Below are positions 44,450 to 55,800 of a stretch of DNA of 64,000 nt, one piece after another (position 1 is the stretch's first letter; every line of letters begins with the position of its first letter). Source of the stretch: Branchiostoma floridae (lineage: Eukaryota > Chordata > Leptocardii > Amphioxiformes > Branchiostomatidae); assembly GCF_000003815.2 (NCBI RefSeq), contig NC_049993.1, forward strand, positions 19,508,088 to 19,572,087, written 5' to 3'. The position numbers were made by a program, and so were the translations under genes. Below the pieces are notes generated by a model. That model was not told the origin of the DNA, did not search any database, and was given only the letters and a program-made list of their open reading frames with translations.

Positions 44450-46330
44450 TAACAGGGCTTACGTATTCAAACTCTTATCTATAAATTACAAGGTTCATGA
44501 AACTACAGAGTATTGAACTTTGCGTGGAACTTTTACTGAATGGATATAAAATCTGTAAAGCCCACTGCCACTCGATATAAAGTGGAATGGCCTCGACATT
44601 TGAGGAGTATTTGAAATTCTGGGCATACATACGCTCGGGCAAGAATGACAAGGAAGCATTGGTTGGAATTCCTAAATCTAATATTTGACACTCAAAACAG
44701 TGACACAAAGAGATCTTGAGACATTGTCTTCCAATGTAATGCTGATAGCTACAATATATGATACAATGTATTGTTGCTTTTGGCTGTGGCGTTCAGGGAT
44801 GGCGTCTTTAAACTCAAACTCCAAGGTTCAAGAAAATACGGGGTATTGACCTGTGCGTGGAACTTTTACTGAATGAATATAAAATCTGTCAAGCCAACTG
44901 CCTCTCAATATGAAATAGAATGGCCTCGATATTTGTGGAGTATTTGAAATTCTGGGCATAGCCTACTAAGAATGGCAAGCAAGCATTGATAGTAGTTCAT
45001 AATTTTAATCTCTGATAATCATAACAATGACACAAAGAAATCCGAATCGAAACAACATTTCCTTCCAATGTAAACTCTAATGCTAATAGATGCAATATAT
45101 AATACAATGTAATGTTGCTTTGACTGTGGCATTCAGGTATGACGCGTCTTCAAACTCTTACTTCAATCTATAAATCACCAAGGTTCATGGAACTACGGGC
45201 TACAGACTTGTGCGTGGAACTTTTACTGAATGAATATAAAATCTGGCGAGCCCACTGCCTCTCAATATGAAATAGAATGGCCTCGAGATCAGTGGAGTAT
45301 TTGACATTCTGGGCATAACCTGGCAGGAATGACAAGCAAACATTGATAGGAGTTCACAAATTTAATCTTTTATACTCATAACAGTGACACAAAGAAATCT
45401 TCAGACAACATTTCCTTCCAAGCTAACCTATAATACAACAGTGAACGGTTTCAAGAATAAGATGGACAGATACATAGAGGCCGAGATCGTCGGAGGAGCG
45501 GCAGTGGGCTACCAGCCTCCCAGCTCCTGACTGCAGAGACAAACCACGGAGTCTCTGCGGTTCAGGTAAATTCAGGTAATACATATAGATACATAATATT
45601 TAACGTTAGATACACGTAAGACCGTGGCATTCCGGCCTGACGAATTCAAACTCTTCCTTTAATCTATAAATCACCAAGGTTCATGAAACTACAGGCTATC
45701 AACCCGCCGCTGCCTGTGCATGTTCACTGAATGAATATCAAATCTGTCTAAAATCTTGCTCACTACAGCTTAATACATATGATATGGTCTCGACATGTGT
45801 GGAGTATTTGAAATTGTGGACACAGCCTGGCAAGAATTATAAGCAAGCATTGATTGAAATTCATAGATTTAATCTTTGGTACTCAAAACAGTGATACAAA
45901 GAATATTTCAACATAGATAGACCGAATTGAGACAATTCCTTCCAATGTTACCCCTAATGCCGATAGATACAATATATAATATAATGTAATGTTGCTTTTG
46001 ACTACAGTATTTCGGGCTGACGTCCTCAAACTCTTATTATTTGTATATAAAACCAAGGTTCGTGAAACTACAGGCTACTGACCTGTGTGTGGAATTTTTA
46101 TTGAATGAACATCATATCCGCCTAGATCTAGCTCACTATATAAATGATATGGCCTCGACATCAGTACAGTATTTGAAATTCTGGACATAAAACCTGGTAA
46201 GAATGACGAGCAAGCATTGGTTGGAATTCATAAATCAATCTTTGACACTCAAAACAATGACGCAAACAAATTTGAGACAACATTTCCTTCCAATAAAATC
46301 TTTAATTTGATAAATACAATATATCCCCAG
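44450..46330. repeat. Array of five ~350-bp units
   Basis: GTGGAACTTTTACTGAATG or a variant lies at 44525, 44855, 45211, 45720 and 46086. Each is followed by AATGGCCTCGA, GTATTTGAAATTCTGGGCAT, CAAGCATTG, ACAACATTTCCTTCCAA and an ACAATATATAA motif. A 150-bp LINE tail interrupts unit 3. Part of another unit lies at 51030-51180. Confidence 0.8.
45432..45582 (+). pseudogene. LINE tail inserted in unit 3
   Basis: Reads FKNKMDRYIEAEIVGGAAVG then YQPPSS and stop, a CR1-like reverse transcriptase end. It finishes with GGTTCAGGTAAATTCAGGTA, a short repeated tail typical of CR1. Confidence 0.6.
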
Positions 46331-47042
46331 TGAATTCCCTTGTCTTATGTATATTCATACTAAACTATTTAGATATATATAGTATAACTATATAAACCTG
46401 TAAAATAACAACTAAAGTTGAAATAGTATTTTTAAAGATTTGTTTGTAAAATGTAAATGCTTTTAGCTTACAGTACACTGTTATACTTTTAAATTACTAT
46501 ATGAAGAAGACTAGACTAATGTATAATGCTATTGGTATTACCGCAACAAGTCTAAAGGGAAAGGGGCTTAAAGTTGAAGTACAGTTGCGCCCCCTAGTTA
46601 AGCTAGTTCCCACTGCAGGTCTCTAACACGACCCTGCGTGAGGAGTTGTATCACTTTTCACGGTTTGCTTTTTCTAATACGTTAATGTAGGTCATACATA
46701 CAGGAGGAAAATACATTTCTATTCAGTATCTTCAACTAGCTAAAAAAAAAACGAGAATTACCTCCGAACGTTTCGAGTGACGTCATCCCTCACTATTCTT
46801 CAGAATTACCTAACAGAACAATTCAATAACAAGTTCATCTAACTAGACAAAAATGGTTGAACATGTCAAAGTCACTAACTCATAAGGATCGTGCGCTAAA
46901 ATCACACATATCTAAACCATGTTTGGTAAGACAATACAAAGTTACTGTCCTTTATGAAGCAAATCTGGGTCCCATGTACTGGAGATTTCTACGCGAAGCC
47001 CTTCCTTCCGGTTTAAGGTGGGGGTTGTAGATGGAACCGTAA
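46331..47042. other. Non-coding stretch, partly duplicated
   Basis: GCGCCCCCTAGTTAAGCTAG near 46587 with CACTGCAGGTCTC resembles 51487-51535 (GCTCCCCCTAGTAAGTATAG). It holds the 3' side of the minus-strand gene. I see no strong polyadenylation signal close to the stop. Confidence 0.4.
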
Positions 47043-48068
47043 CTAGCCAGATCCTACGTCCACTGCTGTGTTGCTGGGCGTGTCCACGGCTGTGTTGCTA
47101 GGCGTGTCCACTGCCGTGTTGCTGGGCGTGTCCACTGCTGTGTTGCTGGGCGTGTCCACTGTTGTGTTGCTGGGCGTGTCCGCTGCTGTGTTGCTGGGCG
47201 TGTCCACTGCTGTGTTGCTGGGCGTGTCCACTGCTGTGTTGCTGGGCGTGTCCACTGCTGTGTTGCTGGGCGTGTCCGCTGCCGTGTTGCTGGGCGTGTT
47301 CACTGCTGTGTTGCTGGGCGTGTCCGCTACTGTGTTGCTAGGCGTGTCCACTGCTGTGTTGCTAGGCGTGTCCACTGCTGTGTTGCTAGGCGTGTCCACT
47401 GCTGTGTTGCTAGGCGTGTCCACTGCTGTGTTGCTAGGCGTGTCCACTGCTATGTTGATGGGCGTGTCCACTGCTGTGTTGCTAGGCGTGTCCACTGCTG
47501 TGTTGATGGGTGTGTCCGCTGCTGTGTTGATGGGCGTGTCCACTGCTGTGTTGATGGGCGTGTCCACTGCTGTGTTGATGGGCGTGTCCACTGCTGTGTT
47601 GATGGGCGTGACGATCAGCTTCCTCCAGTTAGCCGCGATTTCCTCCGGGTGGGAGAACCTCTCTTCCAGCTTCTTCACCATTTTCTCTTTGTACTCTATG
47701 CATTCAGCTTGAACATCGACCGACGACTTGCCATATATGATACTGGCACTGCTGGTGAATATATTATCCTGACCAGTGAACTCGTCGTTGACCCAACACT
47801 GCTCAGGATATATTCCGAACGCGTGAGCCGGCGAACGCTGACAGACAACAGCTCTCCGGCGATCCTCCACGATTTTAGGCCACCATTTCTCCACGTGTTC
47901 GGCGTACTCCTTAGCGTGGGTGGCCACGATGCCGGTCTCCGGTTCCGCGTACCGCCTTGACCCGGCCGGGTTGAGGTCCGGGTCTTCGTTCTGCGGGTCC
48001 ACTCCAGCCATCTCCTGATAGATGGCGAGACGCAGTCCGGCAAGGAACAGGAAGGAAGACAGGCCGAC
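47043..48068 (-). CDS. Exon 3 of the repeat-protein gene, with stop
   Basis: 341 codons plus TAG after TTTTTCAAG|. It holds a charged region with four Trp residues (WW in EKWWPK), the KKLEERFSHPEEIAANWRKL segment, and the repeat, ending VGSG. Confidence 0.82.
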   Translation of the reverse strand, partial: VGLSSFLFLAGLRLAIYQEMAGVDPQNEDPDLNPAGSRRYAEPETGIVATHAKEYAEHVEKWWPKIVEDRRRAVVCQRSPAHAFGIYPEQCWVNDEFTGQDNIFTSSASIIYGKSSVDVQAECIEYKEKMVKKLEERFSHPEEIAANWRKLIVTPINTAVDTPINTAVDTPINTAVDTPINTAADTPINTAVDTPSNTAVDTPINIAVDTPSNTAVDTPSNTAVDTPSNTAVDTPSNTAVDTPSNTVADTPSNTAVNTPSNTAADTPSNTAVDTPSNTAVDTPSNTAVDTPSNTAADTPSNTTVDTPSNTAVDTPSNTAVDTPSNTAVDTPSNTAVDVGSG

Positions 48069-49761
48069 CTTGAAAAAGAGAACTGGCTTATTTAAGCTCA
48101 ATTAAAAATGCTAAAAGACTAAATTACCTCGTAAAACAATACAGAAAGGTGCTTAAGAGTCAAATGCAATCTCCTGCAATAAGTACATTAATTAATTACT
48201 TAGATTTGGTACCATATTCTGTACCGTATGTATATTCATCCACTTAATATTTGTATGTTAGAATTTAGATTATCTACATGTATTTTGACCACATTTATTC
48301 ATTTCATGTATCTAGTCTTTCTCCACTTGCAGTTAGCCCCATGGGCATGAATTTGCAAGAAAACATTATTAATCTGATGATGGGAGACCCCCAACCAAGG
48401 ACGACCGGATTGCTGTAGCCTCACGAAGCTTTCCACGAAGTCGTCTTCCGGGAGGGACGTAAAACGGGGGTCCCGTGCTCGAGGAGGTACCTCGACCACG
48501 TTAAACAGCCTCATTACCGACACTTTGGGTACCTACTGGCTGGCAAAATACACCTGGTGATTATTATCATTATCATTATTAGAAAAGGTGGGATCTTTCG
48601 TCGGCCACTGTCTTCAAAAAAGGAGTCGAACCGAATAACCCAGGATCTAGAGTTAGCTTTTACTAGTTTTAGACTAGATTAGACACTTGTAATATTGTAT
48701 TTTACACTGTTTGAATCTTTTATGTTACCTGCAATTAGCCCACGGACAAGAATGTGCAATAAAACTTGTATTATAATCATCAACATTCCCACCTTCGCGT
48801 ACTCTTCCTGCATCAGGGTGCCGATCACTCCCTCCGTGGTCAGGTTTGTATCCAAGTCCTGCAGGTAGTCGAACAGCCGTTTTCTGTTAGCCGAGTCCTT
48901 CAGGTCGCTGTTCCGTCTGTCTGTGGCGTAGTTCATGGCTAGCGCGTCGCGTAGCTCGTGGAGGAGGCCATGAACCTTGTCCAGCGTGTCATGTGTTAGC
49001 TCTTGCTTCACTAGCTTCTTCATGTCGTCAGTGTTGGGGGTCGAGGATTTCGACGGGAACATTTCGTCAATGAGGTCACAGAATATCGCCTGTGTCAGGG
49101 CACCGGCCACCACACCCTCGCGACCACCATAGGTGCCCATGGCTGTTCGCACCACTGAAACCCCGCTCTTGAGTATGGCCGAAACCTCCTTTGTCTCATC
49201 GGTTGTCTACAACAACAAAAAAAAAAACAAAAAAAACAACAACAACAGGAGGTCACAGAGTTGCCAATTTAGGTGACGATCAGTGGATTACGATTTTCTT
49301 GTCCATATTGTTGATTTGCTCCGAGCCTAACAATAAAGATTGATGAAAAGGAAAAGGTAGTCCCGTAACGTTTTAAGGCAGTGCGTTGTCATCCACCATC
49401 TCTTGCTATAGGGCACGGTATTGGAAGGCGGGACCCAACTCTCTCCTTCCACTGCCTTTTACCTCCCCAACCGAAGTCAGGTACCCATTTTCCATCTGGG
49501 TGGAGTGAAGAAAAATCTCTGGCTTCTGGAACAAACACCCTGCAGTTACGCCACACGACTGAAATATAGTAAGCAAACTTAAGAGCTCACCTTTTGTGCA
49601 GTAGCCGCCTCCTCAGCCGTGTCTCCGGTCGCCTCGGGAAGCTGCTGAAACCTGACGGGTCCGCGCACCATCTGCTTGGCCAGCATCGACGCAGCTTTCG
49701 CATCGGGGTCTATGACGTCGGCGTCTTTGGTTTCCTTTGGTTTTGATTCTCCGTTTCCCAT
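47043..49761 (-). CDS. Unrecognised 536-aa protein: myristoyl-type start, helical body, 23 x 8-aa repeat
   Basis: Three exons join in phase 0: 49591-49761, 48793-49206 and 47043-48068. The start MGNGESKPKE fits the N-myristoylation rule (Gly2, Ser6) and lies just after TCTGATCCAG, so a 5' UTR intron may end there. An in-frame upstream ATG at 49804-49806 is less likely. Exon 2 (residues 58-195) and early exon 3 are charged and predicted helical, with hydrophobic stretches at GVVAGALTQAIFCDLI and VGLSSFLFLAGLRLAIY, then AKEYAEHVEKWWPKIVEDRR. Residues 349-532 are 23 units of TP(S/I)NTAVD. I do not recognise the family. One weak idea is a helical-bundle domain of the pore-forming crystal-protein kind seen in some animals, but no diagnostic motif supports it. 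Likely at a membrane if acylated. Upstream lies a duplicated CCAAT block. Confidence 0.78.
47058..47609 (-). repeat. Coding minisatellite, 23 units of 24 bp
   Basis: The unit encodes TPSNTAVD (17 units) or the TPINTAVD-like form at the N-terminal side (6 units). No frameshift in 552 bp. Variants are single substitutions (AAD, VAD, TVD, AVN). The opposite strand is also open through it. Confidence 0.95.
48105..48530. other. Intron 2 content
   Basis: 48440-48530 is a reversed GTTCTTTAACGTGC-type repeat fragment (CCACGTTAAACAGCC). 48110-48140 resembles 20375. The small open frame on the minus strand there is repeat-derived. Confidence 0.45.
48793..49206 (-). CDS. Exon 2 of the repeat-protein gene
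   Basis: 138 codons between GTTGTTGTAG| and GCGAAG|GTGGGA. Begins TTDETKEVSAILKSG and ends MQEEYAK. Alternating charged and hydrophobic residues suggest several helices. Confidence 0.8.
49395..49560. repeat. SINE body fragment in intron 1
   Basis: CCAACCGAAGTCAGGTACCC and CCATCTGGGTGGAGTGAAG match the SINE body at 16600-16700. Confidence 0.45.
49591..49761 (-). CDS. Exon 1 of the repeat-protein gene
   Basis: 57 codons, MGNGESKPKE to GDTAEEAATAQK, then AAAAG|GTGAGC. Rich in Ala, Lys and Glu. Preceded by a good acceptor-like TTTTCTGATCCAG. Confidence 0.75.
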
Positions 49762-50164
49762 CTGGATCAGAAAAGGTGGAGTGCGTAAGTGTATGAATGT
49801 GCACATTTCAAAAGAACAAATGATATGATTTTTAAAGAGTTATCTTAGTGGCTAGTAATCCAGCTTTTAGATCACAGGGTAGAAATTGGCCAAATATTTT
49901 AATAGATAGCAAACCAGAGGAGTTGGTCGGCCCCAATACTACAGCTTGAGACATTGCCATCTTTATCAGAGCTGTCAAGTATTAGATAAATGTGGCCCCT
50001 GACATTGTAGGATATATAATGAATGCTTGGGAATTTACTGGCCGGATTTACCTAGAACATGCTAAGTTGAATGATTAAGATTTTCAAACTTCCCGCCTGT
50101 CTTGCTTACATACAGAGAATATGTCAGTCTGATACTTTAATAACCAAACACTGTTCGTGAACAT

Positions 50165-50350
50165 AAAATGAAGGAGCGATGTCTCTGTCGGCGACGGTGC
50201 TTTTAGAAACAAGTTTTGTCCTCAGGCCGAGAAGCAAATGATGACGAAAATGAAGATATTTTTGTCCTTCTACCTATCAGGTTATAAATCTGACCAATCG
50301 CGTAGCCTGAATCCTAGCCCCTCCCGTGGGAATGCCAAGCTGGACAGTTC
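50165..50350. promoter_or_regulatory. CCAAT-containing block, copy 1, upstream of the repeat-protein gene
   Basis: TCTCTGTCGGCGACGGTGCT, AAGCAAATGATGACGAAAAT, AATCTGACCAATCGCGTAGC. About 75-80% similar to 50728-50895. It lies 0.4 kb upstream of the minus-strand start, so it may be part of the promoter. The CCAAT is on the plus strand. Confidence 0.4.
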
Positions 50351-50727
50351 TGTCCTTGTAAGCGATCAACAAGTGCCGACCAGTACACGCGGCAGAGTCT
50401 CACGTTTTTACTCCATGTGGAGGGAACGGTTATGAAACGAAACTAATCCAGAAGAAAATAAAATTCCCACACAGATTTGAAGGGGTTCCGGGCTTGTGCA
50501 CATGGTTTATTCTCCAAATGACAAGAACAACCTTAATGAATAAAGACTGGCCAGGTCCGGGGATCACATCCTTACCTCCTTGTTCCCCCAACGTCTAGAA
50601 CAAACAAAACACGTCCGTATCTCAACATTAACCGTTATACCACCCACACCAAAATTCATACTGAACATAACAGTATCTTACCCCGAGACAACACTTCTAA
50701 GTAACCAGTACATACCGTGTAAGGATG

Positions 50728-50895
50728 TTTCTGTCGGTGACCTAGATAAGAGGGTGCTTCTAGAAACGCGTCTTGTCTTGAGAGAGTCGACAAGCAAATG
50801 ATCAAGACAATGAAAATATCGGTGCCCTTCTGTGTATCACATGATAAATCTGTCCAATCACGTAGCTTGAATCTAGCCGTGGGAATACCAAGATG
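50728..50895. promoter_or_regulatory. CCAAT-containing block, copy 2
   Basis: Contains TTTCTGTCGGTGACC, CAAGCAAATGATCAAGACAA, AATCTGTCCAATCACGTAGC in the same order as copy 1, 560 bp further upstream. Confidence 0.4.
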
Positions 50896-51029
50896 GCTGT
50901 TTGGACAAGTCTGTGACCTTTTGTAGAATGAAGAGAATCCCACCGCTGCCACCATCAAATAAATTTGTTCACTGTCACTCAATACAAATGTTAAATAGTG
51001 CAGTATCGACAGTAGAGTATGACAATAAT

Positions 51030-51180
51030 AATATAAGAATGACAAGCAAGCATTGGTGGAAATTCATACATCAGTCTTTGACACTCAAAACAATGACACA
51101 AATGATCTCCAACGTAAAAGCCTCAGCAGGCAATAAACATTTCCTTCCAAAGTAAACTCTAGTAACACAATATAATTTAC
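51030..51180. repeat. Fragment of the ~350-bp unit
   Basis: ATGACAAGCAAGCATTGGTG, GACACTCAAAACAATGACAC and ACATTTCCTTCCAAAGTAAA match the 44.4-46.3 kb array. Followed at 51487 by the GCTCCCCCTAGT segment that also follows the array. Confidence 0.7.
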
Positions 51181-51741
51181 ATCCACAGCGAATTTTCATG
51201 TCCTTTACATATGCAACAGCACTATATACATACATCAACCTTCTATCAGTACAATAATATGTAATATTAGTGTTTTTGCAGCTCAATACATTATTACACA
51301 CTTGTTTGTAAATGCAAACAGTATGACAGTCACTGCAATTCAGCAGGACTGACTAGTTACTGTCTTACTTAGCTTGAAGTGCACCATAATACAATTTGAT
51401 GAGGTAGGGACTAAGAATTAAACATTTATGAAGTCAATTATAGTAATACCACTACTGGAAGAGGGTTTTTGAGTCACTGTACATTTGCTCCCCCTAGTAA
51501 GTATAGTTGTCACTGCAGCAAGGCAGCAGATCTCTTGACAATGAACTACTGAGTACTGCAGAGTTTTTACCCACTTTGCTTCAGTAGCTGTGAGTAAAGT
51601 TGCATCAGTTTTGCTCCTTGCTTTTGAAATTTCTGAGAAGTTGGTTTATCCCTATCCATTATCAGCTGTTTGTCAGTCTTTGATACCTGTGTAACACAGG
51701 TGCATATCCCCTATAGGATCTTAAGTACATGAATCTCTTAC

Positions 51742-52196
51742 TAGGGCTGGGTACCGGTACGGTGTACCGGTACAAAACCGGTTTTTCTCATTGGACCAGT
51801 CCAGGAAAACCGGACCTGAAAAACATTGGTGAACCGGATGTTGGACCGATTGGAAAATTAACTGATTGTATGATCAGGCATTCACACGTTTTCGGGGTTA
51901 CCGGTCTAGGCAAGTAACAAGAGCGAAGCAGAGTAGAGTCTATAGTCATTTTACCAACTTTTGCAGTCAATCGTACAGAGGAAGGTAGCCTTGTAGGATT
52001 TTTAAAACGCCAGTGGGAGTCGAATACTACACAAAACAGATTTCTCTGTAGCAAAATGGAGCATCCTTTTGAGTATCGCCCATTCACAACGTTCACATAC
52101 TGAATCAGGTCCAGGTTCAGGTCCGGACCTGGACCTGATTCCTCTGGACCTGAACCGGACCTGGACCTGAATTTTCTGTACCGGTACCCACCCCTA
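51742..52196. mobile_element. hAT-type MITE, copy 4 (455 bp)
   Basis: Exact 8-bp duplication TCTCTTAC (51734-51741, 52197-52204), TIR TAGGGCTGGGTACCGGTAC / GTACCGGTACCCACCCCTA. Confidence 0.9.
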
Positions 52197-52204
52197 TCTC
52201 TTAC

Positions 52205-52694
52205 TCAACCTCAACCCACAAAACCTCCAGGAAGACAAGCCAAAACTACACATGAAAATACAAGTGTGTAGCCGCAAACTCTAGGTAGACTCTTTTGTAA
52301 ATACCACAAAATTTACAATCCTGAGAAGGAAGAATTAAAGACTGCATGGTGCAAGGTTCTAGTTCTCACATGAACAATCACAAAACCAAAACCTAAACCT
52401 TGCATGTAAAATACTATGGAAATTACGAGGATGCAACAGGTTGTCAGATTTAAAACAAAATGGTGAAATCATAGATTAACATGACTAAAGAGGGAAAGTC
52501 TACAGTCCCCTTGTAGACACAGTTTCAGGGACTGAACATAGTCAGATTCAACTTTTCTTTCCAGTCTTTTGTTTTTGTGTTAGTCTTTTACTAAACTTGT
52601 ACATAAAGATGCATGAGGACTAAGGAAATAGATTGGTATTGTCTAAGTCCATGACCCTGAGGGGTGAGAAGTTCATATGGTGAAGTTCAAGTTC
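52205..52694. other. 3' side of the TTC39 gene
   Basis: Probable 3' UTR of the minus-strand gene. I see no clear polyadenylation signal. AT-rich, no other gene. Confidence 0.4.
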
Positions 52695-52833
52695 TCATGT
52701 TCTCCGCACGTCTGCTTCCCTGGGAGCTGCGGCGGGCGTGTCTGCCCTCGCCATGGCAACAGTGACAGCTGACAGGGCAGCCTGCACCCTGAAGTGCAGC
52801 CGGGACTCCAGGCGGTACCCACGGTACTGGGTC
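52695..52833 (-). CDS. TTC39 exon N with stop
   Basis: 139 bp after a run of about 14 C and AG. Reads TQYRGYRLESRLHFRVQAAL then a short Ala-rich tail to TGA. Confidence 0.9.
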
Positions 52834-55800
52834 CTGGGGGGGGGGGGGGGCGTGACAAGGGTGCAACAGTCAGAACTGGACAGGTATACTTCTTTCCAGA
52901 TCTTCTATTATAATATCTGTTTCTCCAAAAATCAATAATTTGTTGCAATAACCTTAAAATGGATTTGAGTCCCAGTACTAGTATATAGCAGATAGATCAC
53001 AGCAGTGCATCCCTGTAGAAACACTGGAAATTACACTGTACATGAGACAAATCAATGGATTTACAATCAAAGCTAGTTTTATACATAGTTTATATATTTA
53101 GACTTGCATGTAGAAAATAATGCTACTACGTACTATGGTAAATAATGGTGACCCAGAATACAATTATTACACTTATCTTATAATACAAGTCTTAGAGTGT
53201 CAGTCCTTCCCTTCTACCTATTTTCATAAACAATTAACCATTTTTGCCATTGTTACTCTCTCAGTACTTTTGTTGTATTAAGACGTCAAACATGGTTTAA
53301 ACATGGCTAGGTCATACTTACAGAACCTTCTCCAGGTGGTGTTTTGCCTCCTGAAGTCTGCTCTGCTGCAGGTAGAGAAACCCCAGCTCTGCACAGGCGT
53401 AGGCAGGCAGGTACTGGTCATTCTGGATCTGGGGCGCACTGTGGGAACAGAATAAAACTGTGAGGGGAGACCCAGGTAGAGAAAACCCAGCTCTGCACAG
53501 ACGTAGGCAGGCAGGTACTGGTCATTCTGGATCTGAGCAGCACTGGAGGGGTCAAAGTTAAAGTCAAACTGTGAGGGGAGACCACTGTTACAGAGTTGTG
53601 AGGGAAAACCACTGTTACAGAACTTTAAGGGGAGACCACTGCTTCAGAACTGTGAGGGGAGACCCAGGTAGAGAAACCCCAGGCGTGGGCGGCAGGTACT
53701 GATCATTCTAGATCTGGGGTGCACTGTGATGACAGAATAAAACTGTTAGGGGAGACTACTGTTACAGAACTGTGAGGGGAGACCGTTATTACAGAACTGT
53801 GAGGGGAGACCATTATTACAGAACTGTGAGGGGAGACCACTGCTACAGAACTGTGAGGGGAGACTGTCTAGTAATCGCTGCCTGTCAGGAACCTTACAGA
53901 ACTGTCAAGAGACACCACAAAGGGAAAAAGTGATGCCTTTTTAGATGAAAACTTTTGTCAGTTTGTGCTCCTAAACTAGCAGTCTTACTTCAAGGCTTAG
54001 ACTTAGTGAAATCCTTCAATGGTTCTATAATCTGTACGTTGTAACATTTAACATCAATATTGCTTTCTTTAAGATAATAAGAACACATCTGGTTGTTAAA
54101 ATCAAATGTAAAATAACTTACCATTTGACTACCTCCTGGAAGCACCCCTCTGCCTCAGTGGGATGGTCCAGATACTTCAGACAAACCCCCTTCAGCACTG
54201 TGGCCAGGCACCAGTCATCGTAGTACAGGGGGGTGGAGTCTGGGGGGGGGGGTATGATAAAAATGATTGAAGTGTCACCAGACTCTTGTTGCTTTGGTTC
54301 ATCCAGTTTTCTTAACTTACATATGCCAAGTAGTAAGTTCCTCAAGCAACTGGATATGGTTTTGAAAATGTGGATTCTTCCAAAATACTAGTATTTCTAT
54401 GTCTTCAAGAAGATGTCTTCAAGAAAGATGACCTAATATACTTTACTCTACTTTTCAATTATACCCTTTTCAATGAATGATGAGACTTTCTGGTATATCT
54501 GATACCAATTAAGGACCAAGGATTCCAACAATGTGTCCTGAAAATATGGAAAACAAGTTTAATACATTTTGAATTAGTAACCATGCAGTAACCAACCCTT
54601 TTCTCTATCCAGCTCCTGTAGTGTAGCCTCCACCCTTGCAAGCACAGGCTCCACCAGGGCCCTACACCTCCCCAGGATGGTGAACCCGTTCCACACGTAG
54701 ATCAGCTCCTACAAACAACAGTTAGGTATCCTGTTACAGTATCAAATTACACAACCCCAGGATGGTAAACCCATTCCACACATAGATCAGCTCCTATGAA
54801 GGGTAATAACTGTTAAGTTTCCTCAAGGTACAACAGGAAATATTATAGATGAGGGGACACAGGGCCACTACAGCAGAGGGCTAGTCCAGTGTGTAGGTAG
54901 CATGCGTAGTTCAGTGGTTAGCGGCCCTGCCTCTGGAACTAGAAGCCGTGAGTTTGATTCCAGCTGTGTCGCTCTTTCGACATGCACGCTACAGGAAAGG
55001 GTTGCAGTCCCAAGGATTGAACGTTAAGACATGGTTTCCTGTTCATTGAGCCTGTCTGGAATTTCCCCGGTACAATGAATCTGTAAATACTGTACATAAC
55101 GTCTGTCAGTGAAGTAAACTGGACCGATAACACTGTCACTTTTTCACTGGCAGAGGTTCAACTTCCACACTCTTTCCCAAATGCTGGGAAAGCAGTTTGT
55201 ACCATCTTTGGTCAAGTCTTTGGTAGGACTTCACCATAGTATGTACCTCCAATCGTGTTTGACATTGAATCATTTTGTGATGAATAGAAAATCAGAATTT
55301 GATCAATGTATCATTGATCTGTTTCCTACTCACATATCCTGGCAGGATGAGCGACTGGTGCTCCTCGTATCGAGCAGACTTGTCGACTGCAAACTTCTCG
55401 ATTGGGAGTGACTTTCCCGCGATCCTCTGCTTCAGAACGGGCACCTGTCTGTAATCATATTTCAGAGGTACATTAAATCAAACACACCTGGCAATCACAG
55501 GTACAACATCTGAGTGTTATTACAAAATAGGAGGAAGGGGGCAAAAAAAGATCTAAGTCTCTTACATTGAAACATCAATGATTCATGAAAAATAGTAGCT
55601 CAACTCCAAGCTTTTGACTTGGAAATGCATATCATTATCAATTCTCCTATAATCCAAGCACGTCCCAGGTGTAAAATCAGGTGCAAACAGGTGCACAGAA
55701 GGTGTATAATAGAGAATGTGGTTCAGGTGTGTCTGTCTCACCTGAAGAGACTGAGGAGATTCCGTCTGCTGTCTTCTGTCTGGTCCTCGCACATGACCAA

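Larger units (their letters stand above)
53455..53870. repeat. Minisatellite with embedded exon M copies
   Basis: ACTGTGAGGGGAGACC-type units of about 28-33 bp occur near 53457, 53568, 53651, 53769, 53797, 53827 and 53857, with variants. They enclose two partial copies of exon M. Confidence 0.75.

Noticed and set aside
47058-47609. CRISPR-like array
   Set aside because: Units are contiguous 24-bp coding repeats without unique spacers, in an animal genome.
47068-47712. Plus-strand 214-codon LLGVSTAV frame
   Set aside because: It is the reverse reading of the coding minisatellite. The minus-strand gene has introns and a non-repeat body.
48299-48523. 74-codon minus frame in intron 2
   Set aside because: It coincides with a dispersed GTTCTTTAACGTGC-type repeat also seen at 28330 and 29860.
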